NCBI RefSeq assembly: GCF_016908555.1
Contig: NZ_JAFBEE010000002.1
Coordinates: 232,453 to 296,452 of the forward strand
From: Alkaliphilus hydrothermalis
Lineage (GTDB): Bacteria; Bacillota; Clostridia; Peptostreptococcales; Natronincolaceae
DNA: 64,000 nt
Reading direction: 5' to 3'
This document shows positions 7,840-16,818 of the stretch, piece after piece. The translations under genes were made by a program, and so were the position numbers. Within the stretch, counting starts at the first letter, position 1, and each line of letters starts with the position of its first letter. The notes beneath the pieces were generated by a model, which worked only from the letters and a program-made list of their open reading frames with translations, was not told the origin of the DNA and ran no database searches.

Positions 7840-9187
7840 ACACAGCAAGATGTTAGCAACAGAAAGAATTGGAAAATTACTAATTAAACTATCTGCTCCA
7901 GCAATGTTGGGGATGATGGTACAAGCCATATATAATCTAGTAGACACCATTTTTGTAGGGCGTGGAGTAGGGAAAATGGCAATAGCAGGTCTAACCATTG
8001 CCTTTCCAATACAGATGCTGGTGATGGCCGTCGCTCAAACAATTGGCATCGGGGGTGCCTCCATCATATCAAGGAGCTTGGGAAAAGGAGACTTAGAGCG
8101 GGCAGAAAAAACTATGGGAAATATGATGTCTTTAACCGTAGTGATTAGTTTGTTAATTGCAGTATTTGGTAGCATATTTATCGTTCCTATATTAAAATTC
8201 TTTGGTGCTACGGAAACGATATTGCCCTATTCAGTAGACTATATGCGAATCATTATTTGGGGAACCCTATTCTTTACCTTCGCCATGACCAGTAACAATA
8301 TTATTAGGGCAGAGGGAAATGCAAAAGTAGCAATGATCACAATGCTTATTTCAGCAGGACTAAACATTATATTAGACCCAATATTTATTTTCGTATTTGA
8401 TATGGGAATAGGTGGGGCAGCTCTAGCGACTGTATTGGCACAGGCAACGACGGTAGTTTATCTAGTGTACTATTTCATCAAAGGAAAAAGCACTGTAAAG
8501 CTTAAAGTACAGAATTTAAGATTTAATAAATCAATTATTCTTGAGACCTTTGCCATTGGCTCTAGTTCCTTTGCTAGACAGGCTTCTGGTAGCATTACTG
8601 CTGTCATACTAAACAATTCATTGGCTTATTATGGTGGAGATGCAGCCATTGCCATCTATGGGGTAATTAATCGACTAATGATGTTTACCTTCCTACCATT
8701 AATTGGTGTGGTTCAAGGATTCCTACCCATCGTTGGTTTCAACTATGGAGCCAATTTGATGGACCGAGTGAAGCAATCCATCAATCTTTCTGTGATTGTC
8801 ACCACCATTATGTCGGTGGGGGGCTTCTTGATGTTGATGCTTTTTCCAAGATTCTTCTTTAGTATCTTTAATGAAGACCCCAAATTCATCGAAGATGGAA
8901 TTGTCGCCATGAGATATATTATCTTAGCTTTACCTGTAATTGGTTTCCAAGTGATTGGAGCCAGTTTATTTCAAGCCTTTGGGAAAGCAAAACCTTCATT
9001 ATTCCTTAACTTATCTAGACAGATATTGTTCTTAATTCCTTTAGTGCTGATTTTACCCTTATATTTTCAGCTGAATGGATTATGGTTAGCCTTTCCTCTA
9101 GCTGACTTATTGGCCTTCATTGTGACTCTAATTATGGTGATTAGGCAAATGAGACATCTAAACGAAGCCGCCGCCCTAGAGCAATAG
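7832..9187 (+). CDS. MATE family multidrug efflux transporter
   Basis: 451 residues with about twelve hydrophobic helices in two similar halves, as in NorM/DinF-type MATE pumps. The first half has APAMLGMMVQAIYNLVDTIFVG and the second half repeats the pattern around residues 235-300 (FLPLIGVVQGFLPIVGFNYGA). It should export cationic drugs or metabolites in exchange for sodium or protons. The ATG follows GAGAAAAGGG and overlaps the end of a MarR remnant, so the pump has probably lost its local repressor. Confidence 0.93.
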   Translation: MNEHSKMLATERIGKLLIKLSAPAMLGMMVQAIYNLVDTIFVGRGVGKMAIAGLTIAFPIQMLVMAVAQTIGIGGASIISRSLGKGDLERAEKTMGNMMSLTVVISLLIAVFGSIFIVPILKFFGATETILPYSVDYMRIIIWGTLFFTFAMTSNNIIRAEGNAKVAMITMLISAGLNIILDPIFIFVFDMGIGGAALATVLAQATTVVYLVYYFIKGKSTVKLKVQNLRFNKSIILETFAIGSSSFARQASGSITAVILNNSLAYYGGDAAIAIYGVINRLMMFTFLPLIGVVQGFLPIVGFNYGANLMDRVKQSINLSVIVTTIMSVGGFLMLMLFPRFFFSIFNEDPKFIEDGIVAMRYIILALPVIGFQVIGASLFQAFGKAKPSLFLNLSRQILFLIPLVLILPLYFQLNGLWLAFPLADLLAFIVTLIMVIRQMRHLNEAAALEQ

Positions 9188-9451
9188 GGGAGTAGAAGTA
9201 TTTTTAAATGCATAAGGTGTTTAAGAAGCTGGGTATAATTAAATAGGTGGGAATAATATAGATGATCATCTTAAATAGTCTATTGGTGTAAAAAAACGAT
9301 GATTCTACAAAATACGCAAAAATTCACTAAGGTTTACTTAGAAAGAAAGTGCAAAAGACGTCAAAAGACGGAAAATGTTGAAATTTTAATATTTCCACGG
9401 CAATAATATGAGTGGGGAATAAGAGAGAAAAATTTAAATGATTAAAAATTT

Positions 9452-9480
9452 ATGACGATAAGTTAATTTAATAGTATAAT
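9452..9480 (+). promoter_or_regulatory. Probable promoter for rluB
   Basis: ATGACG, 17-base spacer, TATAAT, 42 bases before the rluB ATG. The remainder of the 333-base gap from 9188 is AT-rich and I see no gene or convincing RNA structure in it. Confidence 0.5.
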
Positions 9481-9521
9481 AGAATTACAAAGGTTTCCAA
9501 AACAGATGATGAGGTGAATAA

Positions 9522-10226
9522 ATGCGGTTACAAAAATACTTGGCCATGTGCGGTGTGGCCTCCAGGAGAAAAGCAGAAGAGTACATTCAGGTGGGTAAAG
9601 TAAAAGTAAATAATGAAGTGATTACAGAAATGGGATATCAGGTGGACCCTGTAACTGATGAAGTTATTTTTGATGGAAAGGTCATCGAAAAAAAAGAAGA
9701 GCCAGTTTATGTTCTATTAAATAAACCCAAGGGATACGTTACGACGCTATCGGATGAGTTCGATAGAAAAATAGTTACTGATTTAGTGGACGTACCCCAA
9801 AGAATTTTCCCTGTTGGTCGGCTTGATCTAAATACTACGGGGCTTTTGATACTAACCAATGATGGAGATTTAACCTATAGACTTACTCATCCAAGGTTTA
9901 AAGTGGAAAAAATTTACGTGAGTAGAATAAAGGGAAGACCATACCCAGAGAAAATAAAGGCCTTTGAAACAGGGCTTGAAATTGAGGACTATGTTACCTC
10001 CCCAGCTAAATTTAGAATCATTAGACATGATGGAAGAAATACAATCGTAGAGATTATCATACGAGAAGGAAGAAATAGACAGATTAGAAAAATGTGCGAT
10101 GCAATTGGGCATCCTGTCATCGATTTGAAGCGTGTGGCAATGGGAAGATTAGATTTAGGAGAATTAGGGCTAGGTCAATGGCGTTTTTTAAATCAAAGAG
10201 AAATAAAATATTTAAAGAATTTGTAA
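9522..10226 (+). CDS. rluB: rRNA pseudouridine synthase (RluB/RsuA family)
   Basis: 234 residues: an N-terminal S4 RNA-binding domain (MRLQKYLAMCGVASRRKAEEY), then the catalytic domain with GRLD, whose aspartate is residue 102. The KPKGYVTT, EGRNRQIRKM and LKRVAMGRL stretches fit RluB, which makes pseudouridine in helix 89 of 23S rRNA; RsuA (16S) is the close alternative. Confidence 0.92.
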   Translation: MRLQKYLAMCGVASRRKAEEYIQVGKVKVNNEVITEMGYQVDPVTDEVIFDGKVIEKKEEPVYVLLNKPKGYVTTLSDEFDRKIVTDLVDVPQRIFPVGRLDLNTTGLLILTNDGDLTYRLTHPRFKVEKIYVSRIKGRPYPEKIKAFETGLEIEDYVTSPAKFRIIRHDGRNTIVEIIIREGRNRQIRKMCDAIGHPVIDLKRVAMGRLDLGELGLGQWRFLNQREIKYLKNL

Positions 10227-10244
10227 TAAGTTATAAAACCCCTG

Positions 10245-10275
10245 AAATAGCCTATTTATTTAGGTTATTTTTTTT
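10245..10275 (+). terminator. Intrinsic terminator of rluB
   Basis: AAATAGCCTA pairs with TAGGTTATTT (one G-T pair), followed by a T tract. Confidence 0.75.
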
Positions 10276-10336
10276 GTAAAAAATCTTAATTTAGTGTTAT
10301 AATAATCATGTAAAAACCTGAAGGGTTGTGATTTTG

Positions 10337-10801
10337 ATGATTGAGATTAAAATGGCCTCACAAGAGGAACAAAATCTTATTAAAAAGAACTTTGAAAATC
10401 AGTCCTCTCAGCAGGAAAACGATTTCTGTATGGTGGTTAAGGATGGAGCAAATATATTAGGTTACTCCAACGGAATCATTCCCCATGAAAGTTTAGCCGT
10501 CATTACAGATTTATATATCCTTCCTTCGGAGCGGGGGTTAGGATTTGGAGATGGTTTGTTGAGGGCCACCTTTAACTCCCTTGAATTAAATGGTTCAAAA
10601 TGGGTATTAATAGAAGGTAAAGATGGACTTAGGGATTTCTTAGTCCATGAAGATCTTTGTTCTTTAGAACAGGCTCCTAAATCAGAGGAATTTGAACATG
10701 TTTTGGGAGTATGGCAAAAAAACCTTGATAGAAGAAAGTATTTTTATTGTGAGCCTAAAGAATTTTTCAGTAGAAAATGTAAGGGCAGCAAAAAAGTATA
10801 A
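10337..10801 (+). CDS. GNAT-family N-acetyltransferase
   Basis: Start placed at the ATG 11 bases after AAGGG; TTG/GTG codons slightly upstream are possible. About 154 residues with the acetyl-CoA binding region LYILPSERGLGFGDGLLRA (the R/Q-x2-G-x-G/A loop). It ends 12 bases before mnmM, so the two are cotranscribed. Substrate unknown; given the neighbour, a link to tRNA or ribosomal protein modification is possible but unproven. Confidence 0.8.
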   Translation: MIEIKMASQEEQNLIKKNFENQSSQQENDFCMVVKDGANILGYSNGIIPHESLAVITDLYILPSERGLGFGDGLLRATFNSLELNGSKWVLIEGKDGLRDFLVHEDLCSLEQAPKSEEFEHVLGVWQKNLDRRKYFYCEPKEFFSRKCKGSKKV

Positions 10802-10813
10802 GGAGATCATAGG

Positions 10814-11386
10814 ATGAAATCATCTATTATGAGGGGGACATATTTTTTACATACACTACTAGCCACCAGATTTAATAAAGGTGATGTTGTAATTGATGGG
10901 ACAATGGGAAATGGTTTTGATACCCTATTCTTAGCACGGCAAGTAGGAATAGAAGGAAAGGTGTATGCCTTTGATATACAGGCTACTTCCCTAGAGAAAA
11001 CAGCAGAACGACTTCTTAGTAATAAAATCGACCCACAAGTTGGGATTCAATTAATCTATGATGGTCATGAAAATATAGACCTCTATGTTAAGGAAGAAGT
11101 AGATGGGGCAATGTTTAATCTAGGGTATTTGCCAGGAGGAGATCACTCTCTTATAACAAGATCTGAGACAACAGTTAAAGCTTTAAAGTCAGTCCTAAAG
11201 CTTCTAAAGAAAAGGGGTCTTATTTCCCTAATGATTTATTATGGTCATGAGGGGGGAACTTTGGAGAAAAATTCAATCCTTGAAATGGTAGAGAGTCTTC
11301 CCTCCAATGAATTTTCGGTAATGAAAACAGAATACATAAACAGAGATAATAATCCGCCAATCATTGTAATTATTGAAAGAAAGTAG
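10814..11386 (+). CDS. mnmM: tRNA mnm5s2U biosynthesis methyltransferase (MnmM/YtqB type)
   Basis: 190-residue class I SAM methyltransferase with VVIDGTMGNGFDTLFLA (SAM loop), an acidic AFDIQ strand end and FNLGYLPGGD, the catalytic-site signature of the YtqB group (PF06962). In Bacillus subtilis the YtqB protein methylates nm5s2U to mnm5s2U in tRNA, replacing the C-terminal domain of MnmC. The length is right. It follows a GNAT gene in the same transcript and is followed after 46 bases by a carboxyltransferase gene with its own strong ribosome binding site. Confidence 0.85.
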   Translation: MKSSIMRGTYFLHTLLATRFNKGDVVIDGTMGNGFDTLFLARQVGIEGKVYAFDIQATSLEKTAERLLSNKIDPQVGIQLIYDGHENIDLYVKEEVDGAMFNLGYLPGGDHSLITRSETTVKALKSVLKLLKKRGLISLMIYYGHEGGTLEKNSILEMVESLPSNEFSVMKTEYINRDNNPPIIVIIERK

Positions 11387-11432
11387 TAGAATGACAACAT
11401 AATAAGAATTTAAACACTTAGGAGGTTACGTG

Positions 11433-12830
11433 ATGTCGAAAATTAAGATTACAGAAACCGTATTGAGGGATGCACACCAATCTTTGATGGCAACTAGAAT
11501 GACTACAGAGGAAATGCTACCAATCGTTGAAAAAATGGATAAGGTAGGTTATCACTCTATGGAAGTTTGGGGTGGAGCAACTTTTGATGCATGCCTTAGA
11601 TTCTTAAATGAAGATCCATGGGAAAGACTTAGAAAACTACGTCAACAGGCTAAAAATACAAAACTTCAGATGCTTTTAAGGGGACAAAACCTTTTAGGTT
11701 ATAAGCATTATGCTGATGATGTAGTAACAGAATTCGTTACAAAATCTATTGCTAATGGTATCGATATTATCCGTATATTTGATGCCTTAAATGATGTAAG
11801 AAACTTAGAAACAACCATCAAAGCGGTAAATAAAGAGGGAGGTCACGCTCAATGTGCCATCTCCTATACCATAAGTCCTGTGCATAACATTGAGTACTAT
11901 GTCATTAAAGCAAAACAAATGGAAGATATGGGAGCCGACTCAATTTGTATTAAAGATATGTCTGGAATATTGACTCCCTATGTAGCTTATGACCTAGTAA
12001 CTGAATTAAAAAAAGCAATTAAAGTGCCTATTCAACTACATTCCCACTATACTAGTGGTATGGCTTCTATGACTTATATGAAGGCAATTGAAGCAGGGGT
12101 AGACGTTGTAGATACTGCCATTTCACCTTTTGCATTAGGAACATCTCAGCCTCCTACAGAGCCAATGGTTGCTACTCTACAAGGTACAAAATATGATACT
12201 GGAATTAATTTAGAGGTTCTAAACGAAGTGACGGAATACTTTAGACCTATCAGGGACAAATATCTAGAAAATCGAATGATTGATCCTAAAGTTCTTGGTG
12301 TAGATATCAATACATTAGTATACCAAGTGCCAGGTGGTATGTTATCCAACTTAATCTCCCAATTGAAGCAACAAAATAAAATGGATAAATTAGATCAAGT
12401 AATGGCAGAGGTACCAAAAGTAAGAGAAGACCTTGGATTCCCTCCACTGGTAACACCAATGAGCCAAATGGTGGGTACTCAAGCAGTATTTAACGTAATT
12501 ATTGGTGAGAGATACAAAATGGTTCCAAAGGAAATTAAAGACTACGTTAAAGGTCTTTATGGTCAGCCAACAGCTCCTATTTCAGATGAAATTAGAGAGA
12601 AAATTATTGGTAAAGAAGAAGTAGTTACAACTAGACCAGCTGATTTAATTCCACCACAATTAGATAAATTAAAGGATGAAATGAAGGAATACTTAACACA
12701 AGAGGAAGATGTGCTATCCTATGCTCTATTCCCACAGGTGGCGATGAACTTCTTTAAGGATCGTTGGGAAAAGCAGTACAAAATCGAAGGTACACTGTAC
12801 AATGAAGTAGACAAAACACATCCAGTATAA
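11433..12830 (+). CDS. oadA: Oxaloacetate decarboxylase alpha / pyruvate carboxylase B-type carboxyltransferase without biotin domain
   Basis: ATG chosen with GGAGGT seven bases upstream. 465 residues: a TIM-barrel carboxyltransferase with LRDAHQSL (metal-binding Asp), CIKDMSG (the carbamylated lysine) and HSHYTSG (metal-binding histidines), then the conserved helical tail ending at YKIEGTLYNEVDKTHP. The usual C-terminal biotinyl domain with MKM is missing, so a separate biotin carrier is required. No beta or gamma subunit is adjacent. It may serve a sodium-pumping decarboxylase, a transcarboxylase or a split pyruvate carboxylase; sequence alone does not decide. Confidence 0.88.
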   Translation: MSKIKITETVLRDAHQSLMATRMTTEEMLPIVEKMDKVGYHSMEVWGGATFDACLRFLNEDPWERLRKLRQQAKNTKLQMLLRGQNLLGYKHYADDVVTEFVTKSIANGIDIIRIFDALNDVRNLETTIKAVNKEGGHAQCAISYTISPVHNIEYYVIKAKQMEDMGADSICIKDMSGILTPYVAYDLVTELKKAIKVPIQLHSHYTSGMASMTYMKAIEAGVDVVDTAISPFALGTSQPPTEPMVATLQGTKYDTGINLEVLNEVTEYFRPIRDKYLENRMIDPKVLGVDINTLVYQVPGGMLSNLISQLKQQNKMDKLDQVMAEVPKVREDLGFPPLVTPMSQMVGTQAVFNVIIGERYKMVPKEIKDYVKGLYGQPTAPISDEIREKIIGKEEVVTTRPADLIPPQLDKLKDEMKEYLTQEEDVLSYALFPQVAMNFFKDRWEKQYKIEGTLYNEVDKTHPV

Positions 12831-12870
12831 AATAATAAGACTAGACCCTAATTAAAAAGGATATTACTAA

Positions 12871-12916
12871 ACCCAGCTACCTTACGTATATTATTACGGG
12901 AGTATGCTGGGTTTTT
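12871..12916. terminator. Terminator between convergent genes
   Basis: ACCCAGC (12871-12877) pairs with GCTGGGT (12906-12912) with an inner TACGTA/TACGGGAGTA region, then five T. Confidence 0.78.
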
Positions 12917-12934
12917 GATATAATAACTCTGTAT

Positions 12935-13579
12935 TCAATTAAGACAATGGGGATGAAGGTAAATTTTATTGGGACGATTACTGGTATAGCTTTTGACAGC
13001 TGCAACTGTGTTGCGGGGGATGACTTGGTTGCATTTTAAACATGTCCAGTCGCGATTTTTGATATACTCATCACTAACAGAGATGTCTAACTTGCCATAT
13101 TTATTCCAGCTCTTCCAACCGGTCTTACATAGTTGACTTCTATAGGGGTAATCTGCATAGACCCATTTTAGAATACGATGGAAGTGGAAAGGATACTTAG
13201 TATAGGTGATGAAGGATTCAGGTAAGCCTAATCCTATCGCATAATCATCGAAGGTTTTTTCTATAATAGATTGTAGAGGCTCTTCAATTTTGGTGCTGTT
13301 AAATTGATAGGCTTCATTTTTAAGCCACTTGTTGAGGGACTCAAACATATAGCCACGACAAACTTCAATTGGCTCATCTTTTGATACCTGTAGCTTTTTA
13401 AAAGCATGATCTATGATATCCACCACGTGGTGTATATATTTCTTTTGACTAAAATTTTCACCTTGATAATATTTAAGGGGAATAATATCATAATGATACT
13501 CCCCGGTTTCGACCCTTAGGGCACCTATAACGGTACCACCTAACAAGCTACCACTTCCTGCATCATCAATCTGAATCAA
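12935..13579 (-). CDS. Conserved hypothetical protein with acidic N-terminal motif and C-terminal Cys/His cluster
   Basis: 214 residues. It opens with IQIDDAGSGSLLGGTVIGAL, a strand ending in adjacent aspartates followed by a glycine-rich turn, which recalls the first active-site strand of RNase H-like enzymes (for example DEAG in RNase HII). The C-terminus has C-x2-C, then H-x-H-C, consistent with a small zinc-binding site. The rest is rich in aromatic residues. I do not know the family; the RNase H-like idea is a hypothesis from one motif. It is monocistronic and convergent with oadA. Confidence 0.7.
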   Translation of the reverse strand: MIQIDDAGSGSLLGGTVIGALRVETGEYHYDIIPLKYYQGENFSQKKYIHHVVDIIDHAFKKLQVSKDEPIEVCRGYMFESLNKWLKNEAYQFNSTKIEEPLQSIIEKTFDDYAIGLGLPESFITYTKYPFHFHRILKWVYADYPYRSQLCKTGWKSWNKYGKLDISVSDEYIKNRDWTCLKCNQVIPRNTVAAVKSYTSNRPNKIYLHPHCLN

Positions 13580-13695
13580 AAAATCACCCCTTCATTTTTA
13601 TTTGATGTTTTATAATTATTATTTATTATTTACTTTTGGTAGAAGTTCTATGAAATTTATTAAGTGATATTAATTGATAAAGAGGAGGAAACAAT

Positions 13696-14460
13696 TTGAG
13701 AATAGTAGTCACCAACGATGATGGTATTTTCGCTGAAGGAATCTACCATCTAGCCAAAGCTCTTCAAGCGATCGGAGAGGTAATTGTAATTGCCCCCAGC
13801 ACGGAGCAAAGTGCAAAAGGACATTCCATTACATTACATAGCCCTATTATGGTAAAAAAGATTAAATTTTTTGACACTGACTTTGAAGCCTACGCTGTAG
13901 ACGGCACTCCTGCCGATTGCGTAAAATTAGCTATTGAGGCAATATTAAAGGATAGAAGGCCAGATATTGTGGTATCTGGCATTAACAATGGACCAAATCT
14001 TGGAACAGATGTAATTTATTCAGGCACAGTTTCAGCAGCAGTAGAGGCTGCAATTTTGGGAGTTCCATCCATCGCAGTATCCATGGCAACCACAAAAATA
14101 GATAACTATGATGGTGCGGCAAACTTCGCCTGCAAGATTGCAAAAAGTATACTTCATATTATCGATGACCAGTCAACGGTTTTTAATATTAACTATCCGA
14201 CGTGTCGACCTGAGTCGATAAAAGGCGTTAAGGTAACTACCCTAGGGCTTAGAAAATATTGTAATAGTTTTGATGAAAGAAAAGATCCACAGGGCAATTC
14301 TTATTACTGGGTTTCAGGTACTGCCTTGGAATTAGAGCAAAATCAGGATAGCGATATTGTGTCAATCAAGAATAATTACATATCTATTTCACCTATACAT
14401 TTTGATTTAACAGCCTTCAACACTTTTCAGAGATTGAAGGATTGGTCGATAGAATTATAA
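13696..14460 (+). CDS. surE: 5'-nucleotidase SurE
   Basis: TTG start with AGGAGG about 8 bases upstream. 254 residues beginning RIVVTNDDG, where D8-D9 bind the metal, followed by VIAPSTEQSAKGHSIT and SGINNGPNLGTDVIYSGTVSAA, all diagnostic of SurE. The enzyme dephosphorylates nucleoside monophosphates and short polyphosphates. Monocistronic. Confidence 0.96.
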   Translation: MRIVVTNDDGIFAEGIYHLAKALQAIGEVIVIAPSTEQSAKGHSITLHSPIMVKKIKFFDTDFEAYAVDGTPADCVKLAIEAILKDRRPDIVVSGINNGPNLGTDVIYSGTVSAAVEAAILGVPSIAVSMATTKIDNYDGAANFACKIAKSILHIIDDQSTVFNINYPTCRPESIKGVKVTTLGLRKYCNSFDERKDPQGNSYYWVSGTALELEQNQDSDIVSIKNNYISISPIHFDLTAFNTFQRLKDWSIEL

Positions 14461-14531
14461 TTAAACAATAATAAGTACTAATTGAGTAATTTTATCAGCT
14501 GGGCAGAAAAATGAAAGACATGAAAGCATAC

Positions 14532-14559
14532 TTGCATTTCAGAAAAAAGTTGTTATAAT
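14532..14559 (+). promoter_or_regulatory. Probable promoter of korDABC
   Basis: TTGCAT, 16-base spacer, TATAAT, about 90 bases before the first kor start codon. Confidence 0.6.
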
Positions 14560-14649
14560 TATGAAATAAAAATTGCATCTTCCTTAAAAATCTGTTATGC
14601 TTTTGTTAAGTAAGGAAATCATAAAATGATTTGAAGGGAGATGTCTATT

Positions 14650-14865
14650 GTGAGCATTCGCAAGGAAGACAAAAAGCTAAAGATTATCAATGAATGGTGT
14701 AAAGGCTGTGCCATTTGTGTAGAGTACTGTCCAAAGAAAGTATTAGATATGGATGGTGAAAAGGTTACCATAGTTGATCTCGATAAATGTATTAAGTGTG
14801 GACTTTGTGAGTTAAGATGTCCAGATTACGCAATTTATTTGGAGGGAAGCAAAGATGAAAAATAG
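14650..14865 (+). CDS. korD: 2-oxoacid:ferredoxin oxidoreductase delta subunit (ferredoxin-type)
   Basis: About 71 residues with two 4Fe-4S motifs, C-x2-C-x2-C-x3-CP and C-x2-C-x2-C-x3-CP (CKGCAICVEYCP and CIKCGLCELRCP). The GTG start is preferred because GGAG lies ten bases upstream; the ATG at 14641 is almost on top of that site. It passes electrons from the TPP-dependent catalytic subunits to external ferredoxin. First gene of korDABC, overlapping korA by 11 bases. Confidence 0.92.
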   Translation: MSIRKEDKKLKIINEWCKGCAICVEYCPKKVLDMDGEKVTIVDLDKCIKCGLCELRCPDYAIYLEGSKDEK

Positions 14866-15994
14866 AGAAGTTAAATTAATGCAAGGGAACGAAGCCTGTG
14901 TTGAGGGAGCTTTAGCTGCTGGTATGACGTTTTATGCTGGTTACCCAATCACACCTTCTACTGAAATAGCAGAACATTGTGCACAAAAATTACCATTAAT
15001 TGGTGGTAAATTTATTCAAATGGAAGATGAAATTGCAGGTATGGCAGCAACTATAGGAGGTTCTTTAGCAGGGTTAAAGTCAATGACTGCTACAAGTGGA
15101 CCAGGATTTTCATTAAAGCAAGAAAATATTGGTTATGCAGCATTAGCAGAAGTTCCTTGTGTTATAGTAGACGTTCAAAGAGCGGGCCCAAGTACAGGAT
15201 TACCAACTGCACCATCTCAAGGAGATATTATGCAGGCTAAATGGGGAACTCACGGAGACCATCCTGTTATTGCATTAGCACCAACTTCAGTAAAAGAAAC
15301 ATACGACTTAACAATTAAATGCTTTAACTTAGCTGAAAAATATAGAACACCTGTATTCTTAATGTTAGATGAAATCGTAGGACATATGAGAGAAAAGATT
15401 GAGATTCCTACTCCAGACGAAATCGAAGTATTCGATCGTGTTAGACCAGAGGCTGGAGATGAAAATTACCAAGCTTATAAAGTAGAAGAAGGACAACTTG
15501 TTCCTCCTATGGCTGCCTTCGGTGAAGGTTTCCACTTCCACGTTACTGGATTAATGCATGATGATTTTGGATTCCCATCAAATGATTCGGAAATAGCTGA
15601 TAAATTATTAAGAAGAATCATGAACAAAATCAGTAACAATGTAGATGATATTGTGATGTATGAAGAAGAGTTCATGGAGGATGCAGAAATGGTTGTATTA
15701 GCATATGGTGGTACTTACCGTTCTGCTAGAAGTGCTGTAAAGCAAGCAAGAGAGCAAGGTCTAAAAGTAGGATTATTTAAGGCAATCACGATTTGGCCTT
15801 TCCCAGAAAAAAGAGTTAGGGAGTTAACGAGTAAAGCAAAGTCAATTTTAGTACCTGAATTAAACTTAGGACAGTATGTATTAGAGGTTGAACGTGTGGT
15901 ATCTGACGATACTCAAGTAATCAGTCTTGGAAAAATCAATGGTGAGGCAATTACTCCAAATGAAATCTTAGCTAAAATTAGGGAGGTTCTATAA
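14855..15994 (+). CDS. korA: 2-oxoglutarate/2-oxoacid:ferredoxin oxidoreductase alpha subunit
   Basis: 379 residues with the pyrimidine-binding domain (YPITPSTEIAEH, EDEIAGMAATIGGSLAG, TATSGPGFSLKQE) and the C-terminal transketolase-like domain. The gamma part is not fused, as in four-subunit enzymes. With KorB it forms the TPP catalytic centre that decarboxylates a 2-oxoacid to acyl-CoA and reduced ferredoxin. Alpha subunits of this size with a separate gamma are commonly 2-oxoglutarate enzymes, but branched-chain or other 2-oxoacids remain possible. Confidence 0.93.
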   Translation: MKNREVKLMQGNEACVEGALAAGMTFYAGYPITPSTEIAEHCAQKLPLIGGKFIQMEDEIAGMAATIGGSLAGLKSMTATSGPGFSLKQENIGYAALAEVPCVIVDVQRAGPSTGLPTAPSQGDIMQAKWGTHGDHPVIALAPTSVKETYDLTIKCFNLAEKYRTPVFLMLDEIVGHMREKIEIPTPDEIEVFDRVRPEAGDENYQAYKVEEGQLVPPMAAFGEGFHFHVTGLMHDDFGFPSNDSEIADKLLRRIMNKISNNVDDIVMYEEEFMEDAEMVVLAYGGTYRSARSAVKQAREQGLKVGLFKAITIWPFPEKRVRELTSKAKSILVPELNLGQYVLEVERVVSDDTQVISLGKINGEAITPNEILAKIREVL

Positions 15995-15995
15995 A

Positions 15996-16817
15996 ATGAG
16001 TAGTGAATTAATTAAAAATAAATTTAGAACGGATCGCCTACCTCATATTTGGTGTCCAGGTTGTGGTCATGGTATCGCAATGAAGGCCTTAGCACAGGCT
16101 ATTGATAATTTAGGATGGGACAAAAAAGATGTGTGTATAATCTCAGGAATTGGTTGTTCATCAAGAGCACCAGGATACATGGATTTTAATACATTACACA
16201 CAACCCATGGTAGAGCTCTTGCATTTGCTACTGGAGTAAAATTAGCTAACCCAGACTTAAAAGTAGTGGTTGTAACTGGTGACGGAGATTGTTCAGCCAT
16301 CGGTGGAAATCATTTAATTCATACGGCTCGAAGAAATATGGATATTACTACAATCGTATTCAATAACAATATTTATGGTATGACAGGTGGACAATACTCT
16401 CCAACAACACCAACAAATGATTTTGGTACTACAGCACCCTTTGGAAATATCGATAAGCCTTTTGATATCTGTAAGCTTGTAGAAGCTGCTGGAGCTACGT
16501 ATGTGGCTAGAGGAACTGTTTATCATGCCAACCCATTAATTAAATTAATCGAGAAGGCATTACTAAACAAAGGGTTTTCATTAGTAGATGCGATTAGTAT
16601 TTGCCCAACTTACTATGGTAGAAAGAACAAGAAGGGTACACCAGTAAATATGATGAACTTCCTAAAGGATAAAGCTATTGACGTTAAAGCAGCTGCTAAG
16701 CTAACTCCTGAAGAATTAGGAGATAAGTTTATCATGGGCGAGTTCAAAAATACTCAAGAGCCTGAATATACAGAGGAATACCAAAAAATCGTTGATAGAT
16801 TCAAAAAGGAGAGATAG
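15996..16817 (+). CDS. korB: 2-oxoglutarate/2-oxoacid:ferredoxin oxidoreductase beta subunit
   Basis: 273 residues. WCPGCGHGIAM and GIGCSSRAPGY contribute cluster and substrate-site residues, and GDGDCSAIGGNHLIH to NNNIYGMTGGQ is the TPP/Mg2+ binding motif. Starts one base after the korA stop, with GGGAGGT before it. Confidence 0.95.
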   Translation: MSSELIKNKFRTDRLPHIWCPGCGHGIAMKALAQAIDNLGWDKKDVCIISGIGCSSRAPGYMDFNTLHTTHGRALAFATGVKLANPDLKVVVVTGDGDCSAIGGNHLIHTARRNMDITTIVFNNNIYGMTGGQYSPTTPTNDFGTTAPFGNIDKPFDICKLVEAAGATYVARGTVYHANPLIKLIEKALLNKGFSLVDAISICPTYYGRKNKKGTPVNMMNFLKDKAIDVKAAAKLTPEELGDKFIMGEFKNTQEPEYTEEYQKIVDRFKKER

Positions 16818-16818
16818 T

